From Gnomoniopsis sp. IMI 355080 (taxonomy: Eukaryota; Ascomycota; Sordariomycetes; Diaporthales; Gnomoniaceae), in NCBI GenBank assembly GCA_027946555.1, contig JAPEVC010000141.1, positions 1 through 64,000 of the forward strand: a stretch of DNA of 64,000 bases, read 5' to 3'. The position numbers and the translations under genes were made by a program. The notes under the pieces are model-generated. The model searched no databases, was not told the DNA's origin, and saw nothing but the letters and a program-made list of their open reading frames with translations. This document shows positions 44,801-57,310 of this stretch, piece after piece (positions within the stretch are counted from its first letter, which is position 1; each line of letters starts with the position of its first letter).

Positions 44801-46950
44801 TCATTCTCCTGTGCCCTTCTCTGATTTGCTTTTTCTTCTGTCATGTCCTCTACTACCGCCCTCCTCGACATCCCACCAGTCCACAGCGCCACCGGTGGCC
44901 GGCATGCGTCCCCCAGGGCTCTTGCTGAATTCCGTCTCCCGATCCATCTCCTCATCCCTTCTACTCCTCGCCCGCGCCCCCTCGTTAAACATCTCCTCCC
45001 TCGTTCGCCCACTATCCTTGCGCACAGAAAACTTCCAGCCTTTCAAAAAGTCCATCGCAAAGCTCTCCCAAAACCCGCCCCGCATGTGCTTCCACGGCCG
45101 TTCGCGCGAGCAAAACACAATCGTGTCGCACAAGCCCTGCACCGTCAAGCTCACCAAGCTCAGCACGAGCATCCACAGCGGATCATGTTGATCGTCGACA
45201 GCCTCCGCCGCCGCCGCCGATCTGAACTTGCTGACGTCGCTCACAAACGGGAAGATCCACACGCACGCGTACACGGCCGGGTAGATGAACAACAGCCGCA
45301 ACTGTCGGCGAATGCGGTCCCGCGTCCGCGAGATGCCACCGCTCTCGAATGTTGCCTGGTCCAGCGCCACGACGGGGCTCTCATCGCCGCTATGGTCGGA
45401 AATCGACCCGGGCAGCCGCAGTGGACCCTGGCGGAGCATGGCGACGATGTCTACCTGAGATTCGGTGAATAGATGGCTGCTAGGAACCACTGCTGTGGCC
45501 GCCACGGGCCCATCAGGCCCTGGGAGCTTCGGAATGCTGGTAGGCTGTATACTTGGTCCGTGGAGAGATCCGTTCTTCTCTGTCTCTGTATTATTGGCAG
45601 TTTTGTTGGAGACGGCGCGGCGATAAAAGTCTGGGGAGCTACGACCACGCTGTAGCGTGGTGTTGGAGTCGGACGGCGGCGTGTCAGCGGGCGTGGTAGT
45701 GGGAGCCTTGTTACGCTTGAAGGAGGCTAATCTGGGATGCTGAAAAGGGGTTCCGCTCTCGGACGAGCTTTCAGCAATATTATCTCGGACTGGCTCTTGG
45801 TCAAGCGCGGCGGGCGCTGGCGTCGGGGCTGTCGCACCCGGCACTCGGGTACCCAGAGGCGATACGGCGGGGGACATCATGCTGTTGGGGTCGCGTTCGC
45901 CCTTTGGGGTTTCGAAGCCTGCCCACGACCAGTTCCCCTTCATGCGCGTAACAGGGTGCAGGCGATCGAATAATTGCTGTTGTTTGAGTTTGATCGAGTC
46001 CCAGTGACGAGGCGGCTCCTCCGCCGGCAGAGACGGTGAGATAGATTGACGCGTTGGTGCCACAGACGAAATCCTGGGGGATGAATGCCTTGCAGAAGAT
46101 TGTCGTGTGCGGATGGAAGAGCGTTTTACGGAGGTCTCTGCTGGCTCGGGGTCGTCTGGAATCAGGCCGTGGCAGTGGATGGGGGGTGTCTGTGGAACAA
46201 GCCTGTCTGGTTGTCCCAGGGGCAGCTCGGAGCTGCGGCGGCTGTATCGCCTCATCATGACACGGACGTACATATATGAGGATCCATACATGATGAGGAT
46301 GATAAGCAGGATCAGATATCGTGGGATCCAGCTGAGCGTGCTCCGAGACCACCAAGGCGTTGTTGGTAGGTAGCAAGACTGGCCAGTATTGACGTAGCCT
46401 GGAGTCCCTCTTACAAAGGCTAGCGAGGCCATAAAGATAGGCCAAAGACCACAGAAGGCATAAGCCCAACGCCGGTAAGGGTAGAGTCCGCTCTCACCGC
46501 TGGCTCGATTTGGCCAGAAGATGTAAACAGTTGAATGCAGCGCGATAAGGAACACCACGGAATCAGCCGCTTCAATACCCATGGCAAAGAAGAAACCGCA
46601 GACCTGGCAGAAGGTCCCAGAGGAGAGCGGGTCGTGCCCCCCAATAGATAAGACGTTGTAGACTACAAACCACAGAGATTTCAGAAAGTCGGAGATGATA
46701 AGGAGTATTATCAGACTACATCGAAGCGCTCTGGTTAGCTCAAGTATCCTAACATATGGACAGTGATGGTTACGCTCTTCATATGCTAGACTTACTCATG
46801 ACGAAAACTCCGGCGCATTCGCACAAGCCAGTAGCTGGACAGGCAACTCGACAAGAGGCTGATGGAAGAGAGAGTCAAACCAATGATGTGTAGAGTCTCG
46901 ATCTCGCCTTCCCTCAGACCCACATACATATCATTCGTTTCTGTCTTCAT
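44801..46950 (-). CDS. Git3/Gpr1-type G-protein-coupled receptor
   Basis: Two minus-strand exons, 46950-46796 and 46715-44801, give 689 residues. Git3-class receptors sense glucose or amino acids in fungi and feed the G-alpha/cAMP pathway. The first exon holds a short outside tail and helix 1 (LHIIGLTLSSISLLSSCLSSYW). Exon 2 holds helix 2 (DLIILLIISDFLKSLWF), a loop with the conserved cysteine (GTFCQVCGFFFAMGIEAADS), helix 3, helix 4 and helix 5 (RYLILLIILIMYGSSYMYVR). A third cytoplasmic loop of about 280 polar residues follows, then helices 6 and 7 (LLFIYPAVYACVWIFPF; WMLVLSLVSLTVQGLCDTI), with ERPWKHMRGGFW closing the Git3_C region. The splice site GA|GTAAGT to TAG|T gives RHDLI. Start choice is uncertain: in-frame ATGs at 46929 and 47007 are alternatives, and the frame is open further upstream. 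Confidence 0.9.
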
Positions 46951-48320
46951 AGACGCGATTTGTCTGGCTGGGCTGGCCCATGCTTGGGAACCCCAGGTCT
47001 CAGCCATCGTCGGCAGTTCCAGCACCAGGAAAGGAGAAGATGCATTGAATGGAAGCTCAAGAATACCAAGTGTGGAAGGATGTTGATGATTCCCCCAGGT
47101 GTCATGAGTAACAGATTTCCATCTTGAAAATTCGAGACTGTAGCGAGGGATCGATGGCTGAGGCAGCCCTTCAAGTCGAACAAAGTGCCAGACATGACCG
47201 GACATGTTGCCAGACACTACAGCATCTATGGGTCCGTTGAGACAACCAAGATGTTGAGGGCGAAACAATGATCACCAGAGTCCCAACTGACTTCGATGCG
47301 AGTCTCAGTGAAGGCGGCGGAACACCGAACCACCTTGAAAGCCAGACGCTCGGAATGGCGCCACCAAGCCACGTAACATCGCCAGCGGTATATGGGAAAG
47401 GGCAAGTAAAACACGACGATACAAGCCAACGCAGTACCATGGTGGCATGGCTAAGCATGCAACCAATGCACGGCCGTAATGCGGGACAGCCTTGACTGTA
47501 GATGATCATATCAGGAAGTGTTCAACAAGACGGAAAACCCCGGTAGGCCCAGTCTCTGACTATGCGATATTCTCGATGTGCCGAGACCTGTCATTGATTG
47601 TGTCGTGATACCTGCTTATCGATGTGTCCAGGGAAAACTTAGACAGGTGGCACGGGTGTTGTGCTGCAGAAGACTGCCTGCCGCTGGCAGACGACAATCA
47701 TGCATGAAGACCAAGGTACGACCGAGGAATCCGAAGCAGAAACAGGAAAGCAACTCTGGGTCAGTGAGACTGGTGTGCGGGTCACGTAGATTCGAATGTT
47801 CGAGGTGGGCATAACAACAAGACGGCCACGGCCTGCTCACTTGACTATGCCGCATGGCTATGTGAAGTCCGGTATTGGGGAATGGGAGCAAGTTCTCCAC
47901 GAGCCGGTGTGAACATGTCCACGTGTGGCGCCGGACGCTCTAGTGATCAAACATATCGAGAGGCAGTAACAGAAGCTTCAATGGTATCTCCTTGGGCAGA
48001 GCGATTGGCGACGTCGTTAGACAAAACAGTGTCACTGGCGACCGGAACTGAGTTGATTAACTTTCGGTAGTGTTCAAAGGGGCCTTCGATGCATTCCTTA
48101 GCGGACGCCGTATGCTATGCTGTTTGTAGGCTCATATCCTCAAACGCCTGGCGCCAGCCCCCATATTCCCAAGTTCCGTAGTCGTCGGCACAGGACCAAA
48201 GCTGTGGGAGAACCTCCCAATATTGAAGTCGCTATGTGCATCTGGGCCTCATGCTCAGCATCGTCAGTGTATGACACTCGTTCCATCTTAAAGAACGTCA
48301 AGCAGCCAAGGCCATTAAGT
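46951..48320. other. Promoter region of the GPCR and 3' side of CLP1
   Basis: About 1.4 kb without a supported gene. Minus-strand frames upstream of the receptor start (to about 47500) are open but look like leader sequence. CG-rich and mixed composition alternate, and no repeat is seen. Confidence 0.45.
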
Positions 48321-49953
48321 TCAACCTATAAGATTAATGAACGGCTCAGGCCATGCTCCCAACAGCAAAGGCTTATGGGAGTCCCTGCCACTCTCTGGAA
48401 TGAGCATGTTGATTTTTCGACGGTCCTTGTTGATGTCGCTGATGTAGACGAAGCCTTGGACAGAGGCGGTGCGAATAGCTTCGGGCGAGTCGCCAACGAT
48501 GGCGTTCATGATAGGCATTGTCCAATGCGAGAGTGCCGGACTAGGGTCGATCTTTTCGAGACCACGGTGGTCTGTATGTTCATCGGTTGCTGCTCCCGTA
48601 CGTTAGTGAATTAGTATGACATACAGATCGAATTGATCTGCCAAGATAAGGGAGTCGTGAAATACTCACGCTCTGGCATCCGGTAGATGGTCACATCATC
48701 GAAGTCGACCACCTGAGTAGAGGGGCTCAAAGTGGTTCTACTGTCGCCAAAGAAGTAGTCCTTAATGGTTATATGTTGACAAGCGACCAACCACGCCTCA
48801 TCATTGCTCACAACACCATCTGATTTGTCCAAGCCCACGACTCCGATGGCCTCGCCCAGGATCGTCTTTCCGCCCTGAAGTCGCTTCTTCAAGGTCGCTT
48901 CAATATGGTCCGAGCCCAATACAACGACAATATTGACCGAGAACTCGTCCACAATATGAGCGAGCATTTCCGTCTCCTTTTCGCCCAACTTGTCGGTCAG
49001 TGTGACGCCAGGAGTATCGATAATCAAGCCCGACACCTTGGTCTCCACATTATCACTCAGCCGTCCAGTAACCGCGCCTGCGAGCTTCGAAGTAAGCTCC
49101 TTGTACAGTTGCAAGTCGTGGGTAGCGTGCTGATGGCCGTACTGGTAGACAATCGGTAACTTGGGCGGAACTGTGGACGGCCCGCTCGTTGGCGTGGTCC
49201 CCCAGCCGTTCATCCCCTCGGCCTCAATATCTAGCATAGTCGCAAAACATGCTGCTGTCAACGTTCCAGGCAGAGATAGCATGCCCTCGCGCGGGTCGGT
49301 GTTGACTACGATGGGTTGGCTACCCATCTTGACAGCGTACGAGGTCAACGTCCGCGCCAGAGTGGTCTTTCCGACGCCAGTGGGGCCAACGAGCATGATG
49401 CGCGGACCGGTGGTAGACGACGTACTGTCTGCTTTGGCGTCGTTCCGTAGGTTGTTGAGCAGGAAGTGCAGGTTGAGGTGGCTGGTGGTGGCCGGGTTCA
49501 CGTCGGCAGGGACCTCGGCGATGGACTGGCGCTCGCATGCGCCTTCAATCTCCAACTGGCAGCCTGAAAGTGTCATAATCTTGGAGCGGGTACCGCGGAA
49601 GCTGTAGCGCTTGTTGAGGGCAAGCTCGGTGCCGTCCTTTTCGGCATGCCCGGAGAGGACACGCACCGAGATGGTGGTCTCATGATCGACCTGGAAACGC
49701 CACTCCCAGCCCTCTTGGAGGGTGACAAACTGGTTTATAGGCCCGGCTGTTGCCTTTATGGAAGTTTGTAAATTAGCAAAAGTTCAAGGGTGACATGAGT
49801 AGATTGAAGATGCTTTGCACCCTGAAGAGCTGGTGGATAGTCGAAGCCATAAGTATTGACCCACCAGACAGGGTAACATTTCGATCAGACAATCGTCGGT
49901 GAATTACTATCACTCACCTTGATGGGTAGCTTGCCCAAGCCTGGAATTGACAT
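48321..49953 (-). CDS. CLP1: Clp1, mRNA 3'-end cleavage factor IA subunit (polynucleotide-kinase fold)
   Basis: Three minus-strand exons, 49953-49918, 49753-48670 and 48589-48321, give 462 residues, a normal Clp1 length. Clp1 binds Pcf11 in cleavage factor IA and acts in pre-mRNA 3'-end formation; fungal Clp1 binds ATP but generally lacks kinase activity. Landmarks are the start MSIPGLGKLP, the N-terminal domain with LQEGWEWRFQV and GTELAL, Walker A GPTGVGKT (135-142), DTPGVT, and VDEFSVNIVVVLGSDHIEATLKKR split over the kinase fold. The C-terminal domain in exon 3 has SPALSHWTMPIMNAIVGDS and LLGAWPEPFINLIG. The last intron ends in a tandem GAGCAG acceptor; the alternative start at 48592 adds one alanine. 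The 12-codon first exon joins through GTGAGT/AAAG. All parts fit the family well. Confidence 0.93.
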
Positions 49954-51512
49954 GACTTTGAAGCTTCTGGAGTCTTCGTGTCCAGATCTTGATTTGTTCT
50001 CGATTTGCGGTGTTGTCCAGGTCAGATGTGGTCAGGGCAGGTACTAATGTAGTTGAAGAGACTTGCTCCCAAAGGAAGCTTTGTTGACGGTGCCGTGAAC
50101 GTGGCCTATATAGTACATGAGAGTTAGTTGATATTGCGTCCTCCTAGAGTGCTCTATAGGTACATCAATGTTTTATTGTGGGTGAAAGTTCTTCCAGCGT
50201 ACAGTCATGTGTTTGTAAGGTGGTCACAGCTTGAGATGCTATCATAAAAGTGTTGGCTGGGAGCTGGGTCATGAAGCAGACTCATATCAATAACAAAGTA
50301 GACCAAGAAAAACGAATTACCATAGTCCCAAGTTACTAATCTCTCATATCAATGAAGGCGTTAGCGGGGTAATCTTGGGTGAGGAGGTTCACGACAGTTG
50401 TGCTGTTATGTCTGACAGCAGGTCGTGACTGCGCAGGTGAGGCTCGGAGAGCTCTGGAATTTAGCGCTAAATTGATGCGTTTCGGGTGGGGCTACGGGAC
50501 CAGCCGCTGACCCACACCCTTCAAGGTTGGATTTGGAGTTCCATGACTGTCCGCAACTTGGGGAGGCTTACAATTGCATTCGATGCTAACACCAACTTGG
50601 ATTCGTGTACTTGCTCCCGGGTTTCATTGTAATAGCTTCCCTCTTTTCCTCCATTGGGTGTCTCTATGCATCTTTAAACAATTGGTCAATGATAAGTAGC
50701 TAGATACCACCCACATAAAGTAAGACAGTGACTCTGCTCTCAAGACAAGCCACACGAGCCACATTGATCAACCCCGTGAAGTGCCTGAGCAACAAGCGAC
50801 ATCACATGCTAGTATTGAGTGTTGAAAGAGCCCACAGGTCCAAAGGTGAAGACTGGGTGCAGGCAGAGCAATAAATACAGCGCTCTGGCATGCCTACCGG
50901 AAACAGTGAGGATTGTTGAGCCAAATGGCACATCTCCCAAACACATATACTAAGCTTATACCAATGATCATGATCAAGCTAGTATTTCACCTTAAGGCAA
51001 GGGCCTCGTGCTCAGAAACGTATAATAATACCAGTATCGGTAAATTCATCGTGTTTATACAAAGGTGCGGGTGCGCACCAATTCTTGTGTACTCTCCCGT
51101 CCCAAACCCCACTGCAGGATGTCCGAACAGTCAGGCAAGAGAGAAGAATCAAAAATAGAAATATATGTAGTATTCGTACAAACGAGACCTTTTCCCGGGG
51201 TATTTGCGAATTCGTCATAGGCGCCGAATAATGAATGCGTCTCTGTTTGTATGGTGATGCCTGATCATCATGCTCCAAACCCTCTTGATGCTTGGCGCCC
51301 TTGCTGTTGGTCACTCGACCTTTTTTTGTCTTGCCCATGCTGTCTGTCATGTGATGACATGCCCCAAAGGTCTAGATGATGAACCGTCCGTTCCAAACGC
51401 CTTGTCCAAGACCCGTATCGTTGCCATTGCCGTTGCCGTGTATATGCTGGCTATCACTGTTTGCTCTCCGGCCGTTAATATTGCTCCATCGCCCTATCGC
51501 CCCAAAAGAAAT
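49954..51512. other. Intergenic region between CLP1 and inositol polyphosphate kinase genes
   Basis: About 1.56 kb holding the CLP1 promoter and the kinase gene's 3' UTR. It is AT-moderate with short frames only; nothing further is supported. Confidence 0.5.
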
Positions 51513-52740
51513 TCACTGCGACAGCTCCTCAAAAATCTTGATCAAACTCCGGACCCCAAGTAGAATGTTCTCGTCCGGCCCCTGACCAGGGGTCCACTTG
51601 GCGTGCGCAAAATCGATGAGCTTCAGGTTCCAGATCCTGGGCTCGTCGTCCATGTCGTCACCGTCATCAGAACCGGTGATGAACTCGCCGTCGTCGTCCA
51701 GGCCGATGCCACTATCAATCCGACACGTGGTACGCCCAGGCAGGTGGTCATCTGGCTTCTTGTCCGCTAGGGCGTTGGCGGTGCTACGAATCCTCTCGTC
51801 GATTGCAGACTTGAGCGATTCCCCGTCACCCTCGAAGATAAATAGCAGACTCGACGAGTACATACGCGTCTCCTCGGCCTCGAGAACATCGCGCACATTC
51901 TCCAAATCCTGTCGGAAAGCCTCGGCGACTGCGCGCGCATAGGCATCATCAATGCCTGCGGCCGTGTTGTAGATGAAGTTCCGAAACGCTTCCACCACAT
52001 TTCGTTTGTTGACATCGTTGCGGCCATAGTCTTTGTCGTAGATCTTGTAGTCCTCCTCATCCAATTCGGTCGCGTCATCGGAGCCTTTGTATACGCGCAT
52101 GCCAGCAATGCGGAATCCCAGGTCATGGTGCGTCGTCTCAGCGCTGATCTTGTCAAAGCGCCGCTTCTTCTCAAGTGGGGCGTCGTCAGCCCACAGCCTC
52201 CGCCCAAGTTTGACATCCATGATGTTTGGTCGGCGGAAACCCTGCGACGCGTTCTCGAGGCATACAGCGGTATTGGTGGGTATCTTTCGGTTCGCATTCG
52301 GAATCCATGTGACATTGTCCACAGGTGGCGGAGGCACGGCCTCTTTTTCTTGTTCAAGAAATTGTAGGACTTGCTCCTTCACCTCGGTGTTGACTTGCCC
52401 GGCCACGAGAGGCAACTGAACGTCCATTCTCGAAACATCGGCCGAATCATTCAAAGATAGACTACCGCAAAAGATGGGCACTATTTCGGCCATGCGCGAG
52501 TGCTCTTCGGTCTGCAGAGATTGGTAGAAATCGATTTCGGACTGGGTGCATGGCTTGATGAACAGCTCGCCGTCTGTGTCACACATGGTACCATCACTTT
52601 GTGGTTCTGTCAGCATTACGAGTCCGAAAAGCCGCGCGACTTTTGGTTTCTGTTTGCGTGTCAGAGACTTACTGTCCAGCGACGGCATAGTTGTATTCGA
52701 CGAGCTCGGAGTAGTGAGGTATCACTTTTGGGGTCGTCAT
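51513..52740 (-). CDS. ARG82: Inositol polyphosphate multikinase (Arg82/IPMK type)
   Basis: Two minus-strand exons, 52740-52673 and 52596-51513, give 383 residues. The enzyme phosphorylates inositol tris/tetrakisphosphates stepwise toward InsP5 and, in yeast, also supports arginine and phosphate gene control. The first exon ends GGA CA|GTAAGT and exon 2 opens T|GAT GGT, creating the family signature AGHDG; another AG nearby would break the frame. The IPK signature PNIMDVKLG is at 146-154 (Asp150, Lys152), and the catalytic/metal motif LKLIDFAHA has Asp351. A variable acidic region with DSGIGLDDDGE sits before it. Length and motif order match IPMK rather than the much longer Kcs1. The yeast-style symbol is by similarity. 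Confidence 0.92.
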
Positions 52741-55639
52741 CTTGGGTTGCAGTGCCCGTTCCATGACAGGCAACGAGCAGGAGGAAAAGAGGGACAACGA
52801 GAATGAGGGATTCGGGGTTGGCACATCCAGCTGGAAATCCGTAGTTGAAGAGATTGGGTTGATTCGGATGGACGAAAAGGAAAGGGGGCCACGGAGATTG
52901 TCTCAAAGCGTAGCAACGTAGGACGTCGGAGGTGTACGCAAGCCGAGCCACGCCGCAATGCTGAGTACTTGCGAGCCAGAGATGAGTTCGTGGGCGTTGC
53001 GTAAGAAAAAGTGGGAGAAGTAGAAAAGTAGTAGGGTAGATAAGAGAGAACGGGTCTGACAGATGCAGACTTTGGGAAAGGAAAAAGACAAGATGGGCTA
53101 GAAGGAGAGTTATGAAGATTATAGGACAGGGAGGGCAAAGGAGTAGAAAAACGAGGGAAGCCGAGGATCAGACCTTGGAATGGCTTAGACCTGGCCTGGG
53201 CCGCGCGACGATAGACCCAGCAAGGATTTGATTTGGTAGAGAATGGAAAAGGAAAAGTCGAGGCGGATTGACAGACTTTGGCATTGGCGCTGGACTCCAG
53301 GGCTGCTTACAGAGTACCTAAGTTGGTAGTAGACTGCGCAGGTCCGTTCAGGGACTTATTACTGGTACTAACAGAATGGAGTCAAGCCTGAAGCCAGGGG
53401 GCCCTCCGCGTCGATCTTCTGACAGGTGCAAGCTGCAGCTCACTTGCAAAGGAGGCAAACATCATTTCCCTTTCATCCATATTTTTCCCTGGGGTTCCTG
53501 GAGTGACTCCTCCTTTCAATGTCACGTCTCATGTATACGCAGTAAAAACAACCGTAGACCACACATGTAACACACAGATGCTCGGTCATTTGTTCCATGT
53601 CAATAAAATGGACCAGTCACTCACTGCACAACGGGTGCAATTCCGTTTCTCCTGCCCATCAGTTCCGAGTTCCCGTCGCCACTCTAACACGCGAGTACGA
53701 CCTAATGACCGAGCAGCATGTGCATGTCACTTGGAAAATTGAATACTATGGAACAGTACAAGTCCCTGCGCGACTCGATCCGCAACAGCGATTCGCCTTG
53801 CCAGCCCATGAGCGCTTATAGCACATCCTGGCGCTCGCATGGGCCTGAAGTGGCTGATGCAACGCCTCCCCGAAAAGGGATCTCGGGGGCCTCTTTTCGC
53901 TTGGTCGACTCAGCCACCTTCTTCCACCTGCACCCTTCCACCGCCCAACGCCCACCTCAGGTGCTATCAGGCTACTACAGTACATGTTGAGCAGTAGTGC
54001 ATTGCTAGTCCCTCGTGAGGTCGTAAAGATGTGGAGCCGTGAAGCCGTGAGACAGTGGCACAGTGGCCCGGCTTGCCTGTCTGTTGAACATCGAACGTGA
54101 TTGACTCTGGTTCGAGTGACCGCGGCGCAAAGGCGAAGAATTGACCTGTTTGACAATGCTCCAGCCTGCCAGCGAGGCACGTTGATCATCCCTCGACGAG
54201 TCGCATGCATACAGCATGCAACATGTCCATGCTGTAAGACCTGCACGCGTGCCCGACACGAGACCACACTCTGTCTACGACCTTTCGAATCAGCGTTGGC
54301 CAAGTTACCGCTCCTGCAGCCTTGTGCAGCGCAGATGGTCAGACATCTGCCCAAGAGACAGACGGCAATGCCAAGAGACCCAGCTTCTTCCGTCCATAGA
54401 GGCAAAGCGCGCAATGTCAGATCAGACGGCACTGCCGACCTCGGATTATCCGATGTCCTGAGAAGGAAATATGAAGAAGAAAAAAGACAAGAACAAAAAC
54501 ACAGTTGGTATTGGAGGATTATGTCGCCACGCTAACAATTGCTTGGCTTTGTTCGACGTTTACTCGTATTGCAACGTCTTAGTCCGATTCCCGCCGCCTC
54601 CAATCGCATACCTGGCGTCTGGGGGACCCGCCCGTAACAGCCCAACAAAAGACGCCCCGGAAATCTAGAATGAATCCCAAATCCGGGGAATCTGTTCTTC
54701 TGAAGGCCAGGCGGTCAGACATATTGATCGGATAGATGCACGATCTGCCTTCTGGCCGGAAATGGATACATGCAGGTTTATGGGCTGTGCTGCACCCTGC
54801 CCAGGAAATGCGGCGGAGGCCTGCTCAATTGGGACTTTCTCTTCCAATCCATCCCAGCAGGCAAACAGGTCCTCGAATACGCGTTCAATTTCTTCAGCTT
54901 CATTGGTGAGTACGAGGGTTGAGTGTTGGATGGGTCCGACCTTTGGAACGCCTTAGTCGACAACGAAAGTGGGTGATTCAGCTTTGTTCGACATCGCGAC
55001 ATCGCGACAGCCTCACGCCTGACGACGCTCACCCAAGGCGTGGGCGCGCTTATTGTGGCAGTGGCGGATGTAAGCCTCCATCCCCACTGCGATCGCGCAG
55101 AAGGTAAGTTTGCTCTTTATCCACATTTATGTCTGCGGTCACCGTGTGCATGGACATGATGCAGGTCGTCAGGTAAGCCAACAGGCAGGTACTCAGGCTG
55201 ACCTGCAATAATGATACCTTGCTCAGCGATGTGGATGAGGCGACTGCAAGACAACTTCTTGCGAGATCGAAGAAGGATTGTCTCATTGTTATGAGAGTGA
55301 CCCAGAATCCTCATGGTATGCAGGTTCACTGCTTGGGATGGGAATGTTTGTCTAGGCTGGGAGGAGGGAGACGTGCAGTCAAGCAAGTTGGCTCTTCGAT
55401 ATCTTCCTCCGTCTATTTTGTTTGTAGAGAATACAAACAGCCATTCCCCTGCATCATCTTCCCATCAGCAAACTTGTGGTCTTTCGGCGCCTTCTCCTGT
55501 TGAGTTTTCCCTCTAGGCGATTCTTCGGTGATAACGGCCGTCGCTCATTGTCAAAGCTGACACTTGCACCAACAAATCCACATGCTCCTTTAATCGATCT
55601 CGTCCTCAAAATCCCCTTAGTAGGTATCATCAGCTCAAG
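52741..55639. other. 2.9-kb divergent intergenic region
   Basis: No gene is supported. Next to the kinase start the minus strand is CT-rich (52980-53150), a typical promoter tract. Several 60-230 codon frames overlap on opposite strands between 53400 and 54550, but all have composition unlike proteins and no domain. From about 55480 the sequence is the pyrimidine-rich leader of the Arb1 gene. Confidence 0.45.
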
Positions 55640-57310
55640 ATGCCGTCCAAACAGGGAAATGCCAAGCGCGGCGAGACGTCGTTGCCCAAAAACCGTGGCA
55701 CAGGATTCGAAGGTATGGACGCTGGAGCTTGGGCTGTTACCGCTGTTTGCCAACCTCACGCTAATACTGTTGACCACAGATGGCTTCGCTGATCCACCCG
55801 TCACCCCAGATGAGCACGCCAACGAGCTAAAGATCTATGATCCGTGAGTGAGCCTGTCGTTGCCGGGGTACTTTCTGATGGAGAGCTGACAAGCAGGCAG
55901 ACTCCGCCCCTTCCACCAGTGAGACCACATCCTGGCCCAATTTCTTCATGGTAGCTACACAATTACTGACGTAAAGAAAAGACGTATCGAAGAATGCATT
56001 CAGCGATACACAGCCCGCCGTCGCATGTCCTCGGACCGCGCTCAGCTCTTCATGAAGTACCTCTTCCTGGGTGGTATCGACACTAGCCAGCGCCAGTTCA
56101 CTGGCACCGCCCAGCACGTCAAAGACTGGAAGGGAGACGGCTATGGTCCTGATGAGCTCCGTGCATTCACGGCCAACGAGTTTCTCGGGCACGGTGGTGA
56201 CTCAAAGGGCCTGTTCTACAGTCCTGATGTCCCTGAGCATTGGGATGTTGACTTTGCCGGCATCGTTGCTGGTTTTCTGTAAGTCACGCACATATTACCC
56301 ACTTTTTTGTTTTGCAAGTCTTCCATTGCAAGATTTGTTTACATTGTTCCCGTCTGTAGCGGCTCGTACCTTCCCGAGCAAACTTACGCCAACTCCCCTG
56401 AAATCCGCCTGGCCGCTGATACCGTCTTGAACTTCCTCAACTACGTGCGACATCACGATGTCTGCCCCGAGTATGCCGAGGCATTTGCCAAGCTATGGAT
56501 ATCTGCAACAAGGTCCTGCTTGAGCTGCCCAAGATCGGTGAAGCAGGCCGCGTGATTCCCGGCGATTTCAACCTCGCCTGCCGCGTCCTCTTCTGCAGCA
56601 CGGGCGCACCGCTCGACTCGGGCGATTTTAACCCAGGCTACCATTTGTACCAGGATGAGAAGGTTTATAGTCTTCCTGATGGTGAGACAATCAAGTTTCC
56701 AGACGCGCTTGACCCGTGTGTGACCGTCCCTGCCAACTTCGACGCCCAGCTTGTCTTCCGCTCCACAATCGCCCTGCACGAGCCCGACCACATCGCCCGC
56801 ATCAACGACCCGTCCGACCCAGTGCGTGTGATCAACGCTTTCGAGGAGGTCTACGAGGTTCGGGAGATCGTCTTCGCCGAGCGGAAGCTCGTGGACATCT
56901 ATGAGGGCATTACGGAGGCTAACAAGACTGCACGCTCCGTCCAGCCTGTCGGCCACATCGTGCTGCTCCCCACCATCATTGAGGATGGCTGGGACAACCA
57001 CCCAACATACGCCGAGGGCCGTGTCGACAGCCCTGGCAAGCCAATCAGTCTGTATATGGACCACGACGTCCTGAAGCACTTGGGCGTGGGCATGAAGATG
57101 CGCGCGACGGTGTGCCAGCTCAACCTGGGTAGTGGACTGGAGTTCATCAAAGAGGTTGCGGAGTTGGTACCATCGTTCCACGTATACCTTCCCCAGACTC
57201 TGATGATGCACTACAAGCCGCCTAAGCCTGATACGCGCCCGCCGCCTTCAGCTGACGACCCGGACGCTGAAGATCGGCGCATGGCTGCCTTGATGGAGCA
57301 GGAGGATTAG
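55640..57310 (+). CDS. ARB1: Arb1-like subunit of the Argonaute siRNA chaperone (ARC) complex, one frameshift
   Basis: Exons 55640-55712, 55780-55843, 55901-55918, 55982-56278 and 56360-57310 rebuild a protein of 467 residues of the Arb1 family. In fission yeast Arb1 and Arb2 hold Argonaute with duplex siRNA before its transfer to the RITS complex, needed for heterochromatic silencing. The basic start is followed by NELKIYDP, the micro-exon LRPFH, QRIEECIQRYTARRR and KYLFLGGIDTSQRQFTG, all family-like. The rest is a mixed helical region ending in a proline/acidic tail. At about 56492 the frame breaks inside EAFAKAMDICNKV. The sequence has AAGCTATGG where AAG, one more base, then CTATGG is needed, and the exon total is one base short of a multiple of three. 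No intron explains it. Everything after continues cleanly for 270 codons, so a sequencing error or a very recent mutation is likely. Confidence 0.85.
55901..55918 (+). other. 18-nt micro-exon of the Arb1-like gene
   Basis: Between a GCAG acceptor and a GTGAGA donor, 18 nt supply five whole codons plus parts of two (P|LRPFH|Q). With it, the preceding phase-2 exon joins the downstream frame as YDP-LRPFHQ-RIEE, matching the charged/aromatic link seen before the IQRY motif in this family. Skipping it also keeps frame (18 is a multiple of three) but loses these residues. Confidence 0.65.

Noticed and set aside
48117..48614. 165-codon plus-strand frame
   Set aside because: Lies opposite the last CLP1 exon; it is a shadow of that conserved coding sequence.
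53746..54432. 228-codon minus-strand frame, the longest in the 2.9-kb spacer
   Set aside because: Cysteine/arginine-rich with no domain, and competing frames on the other strand of similar length; looks like chance openness.
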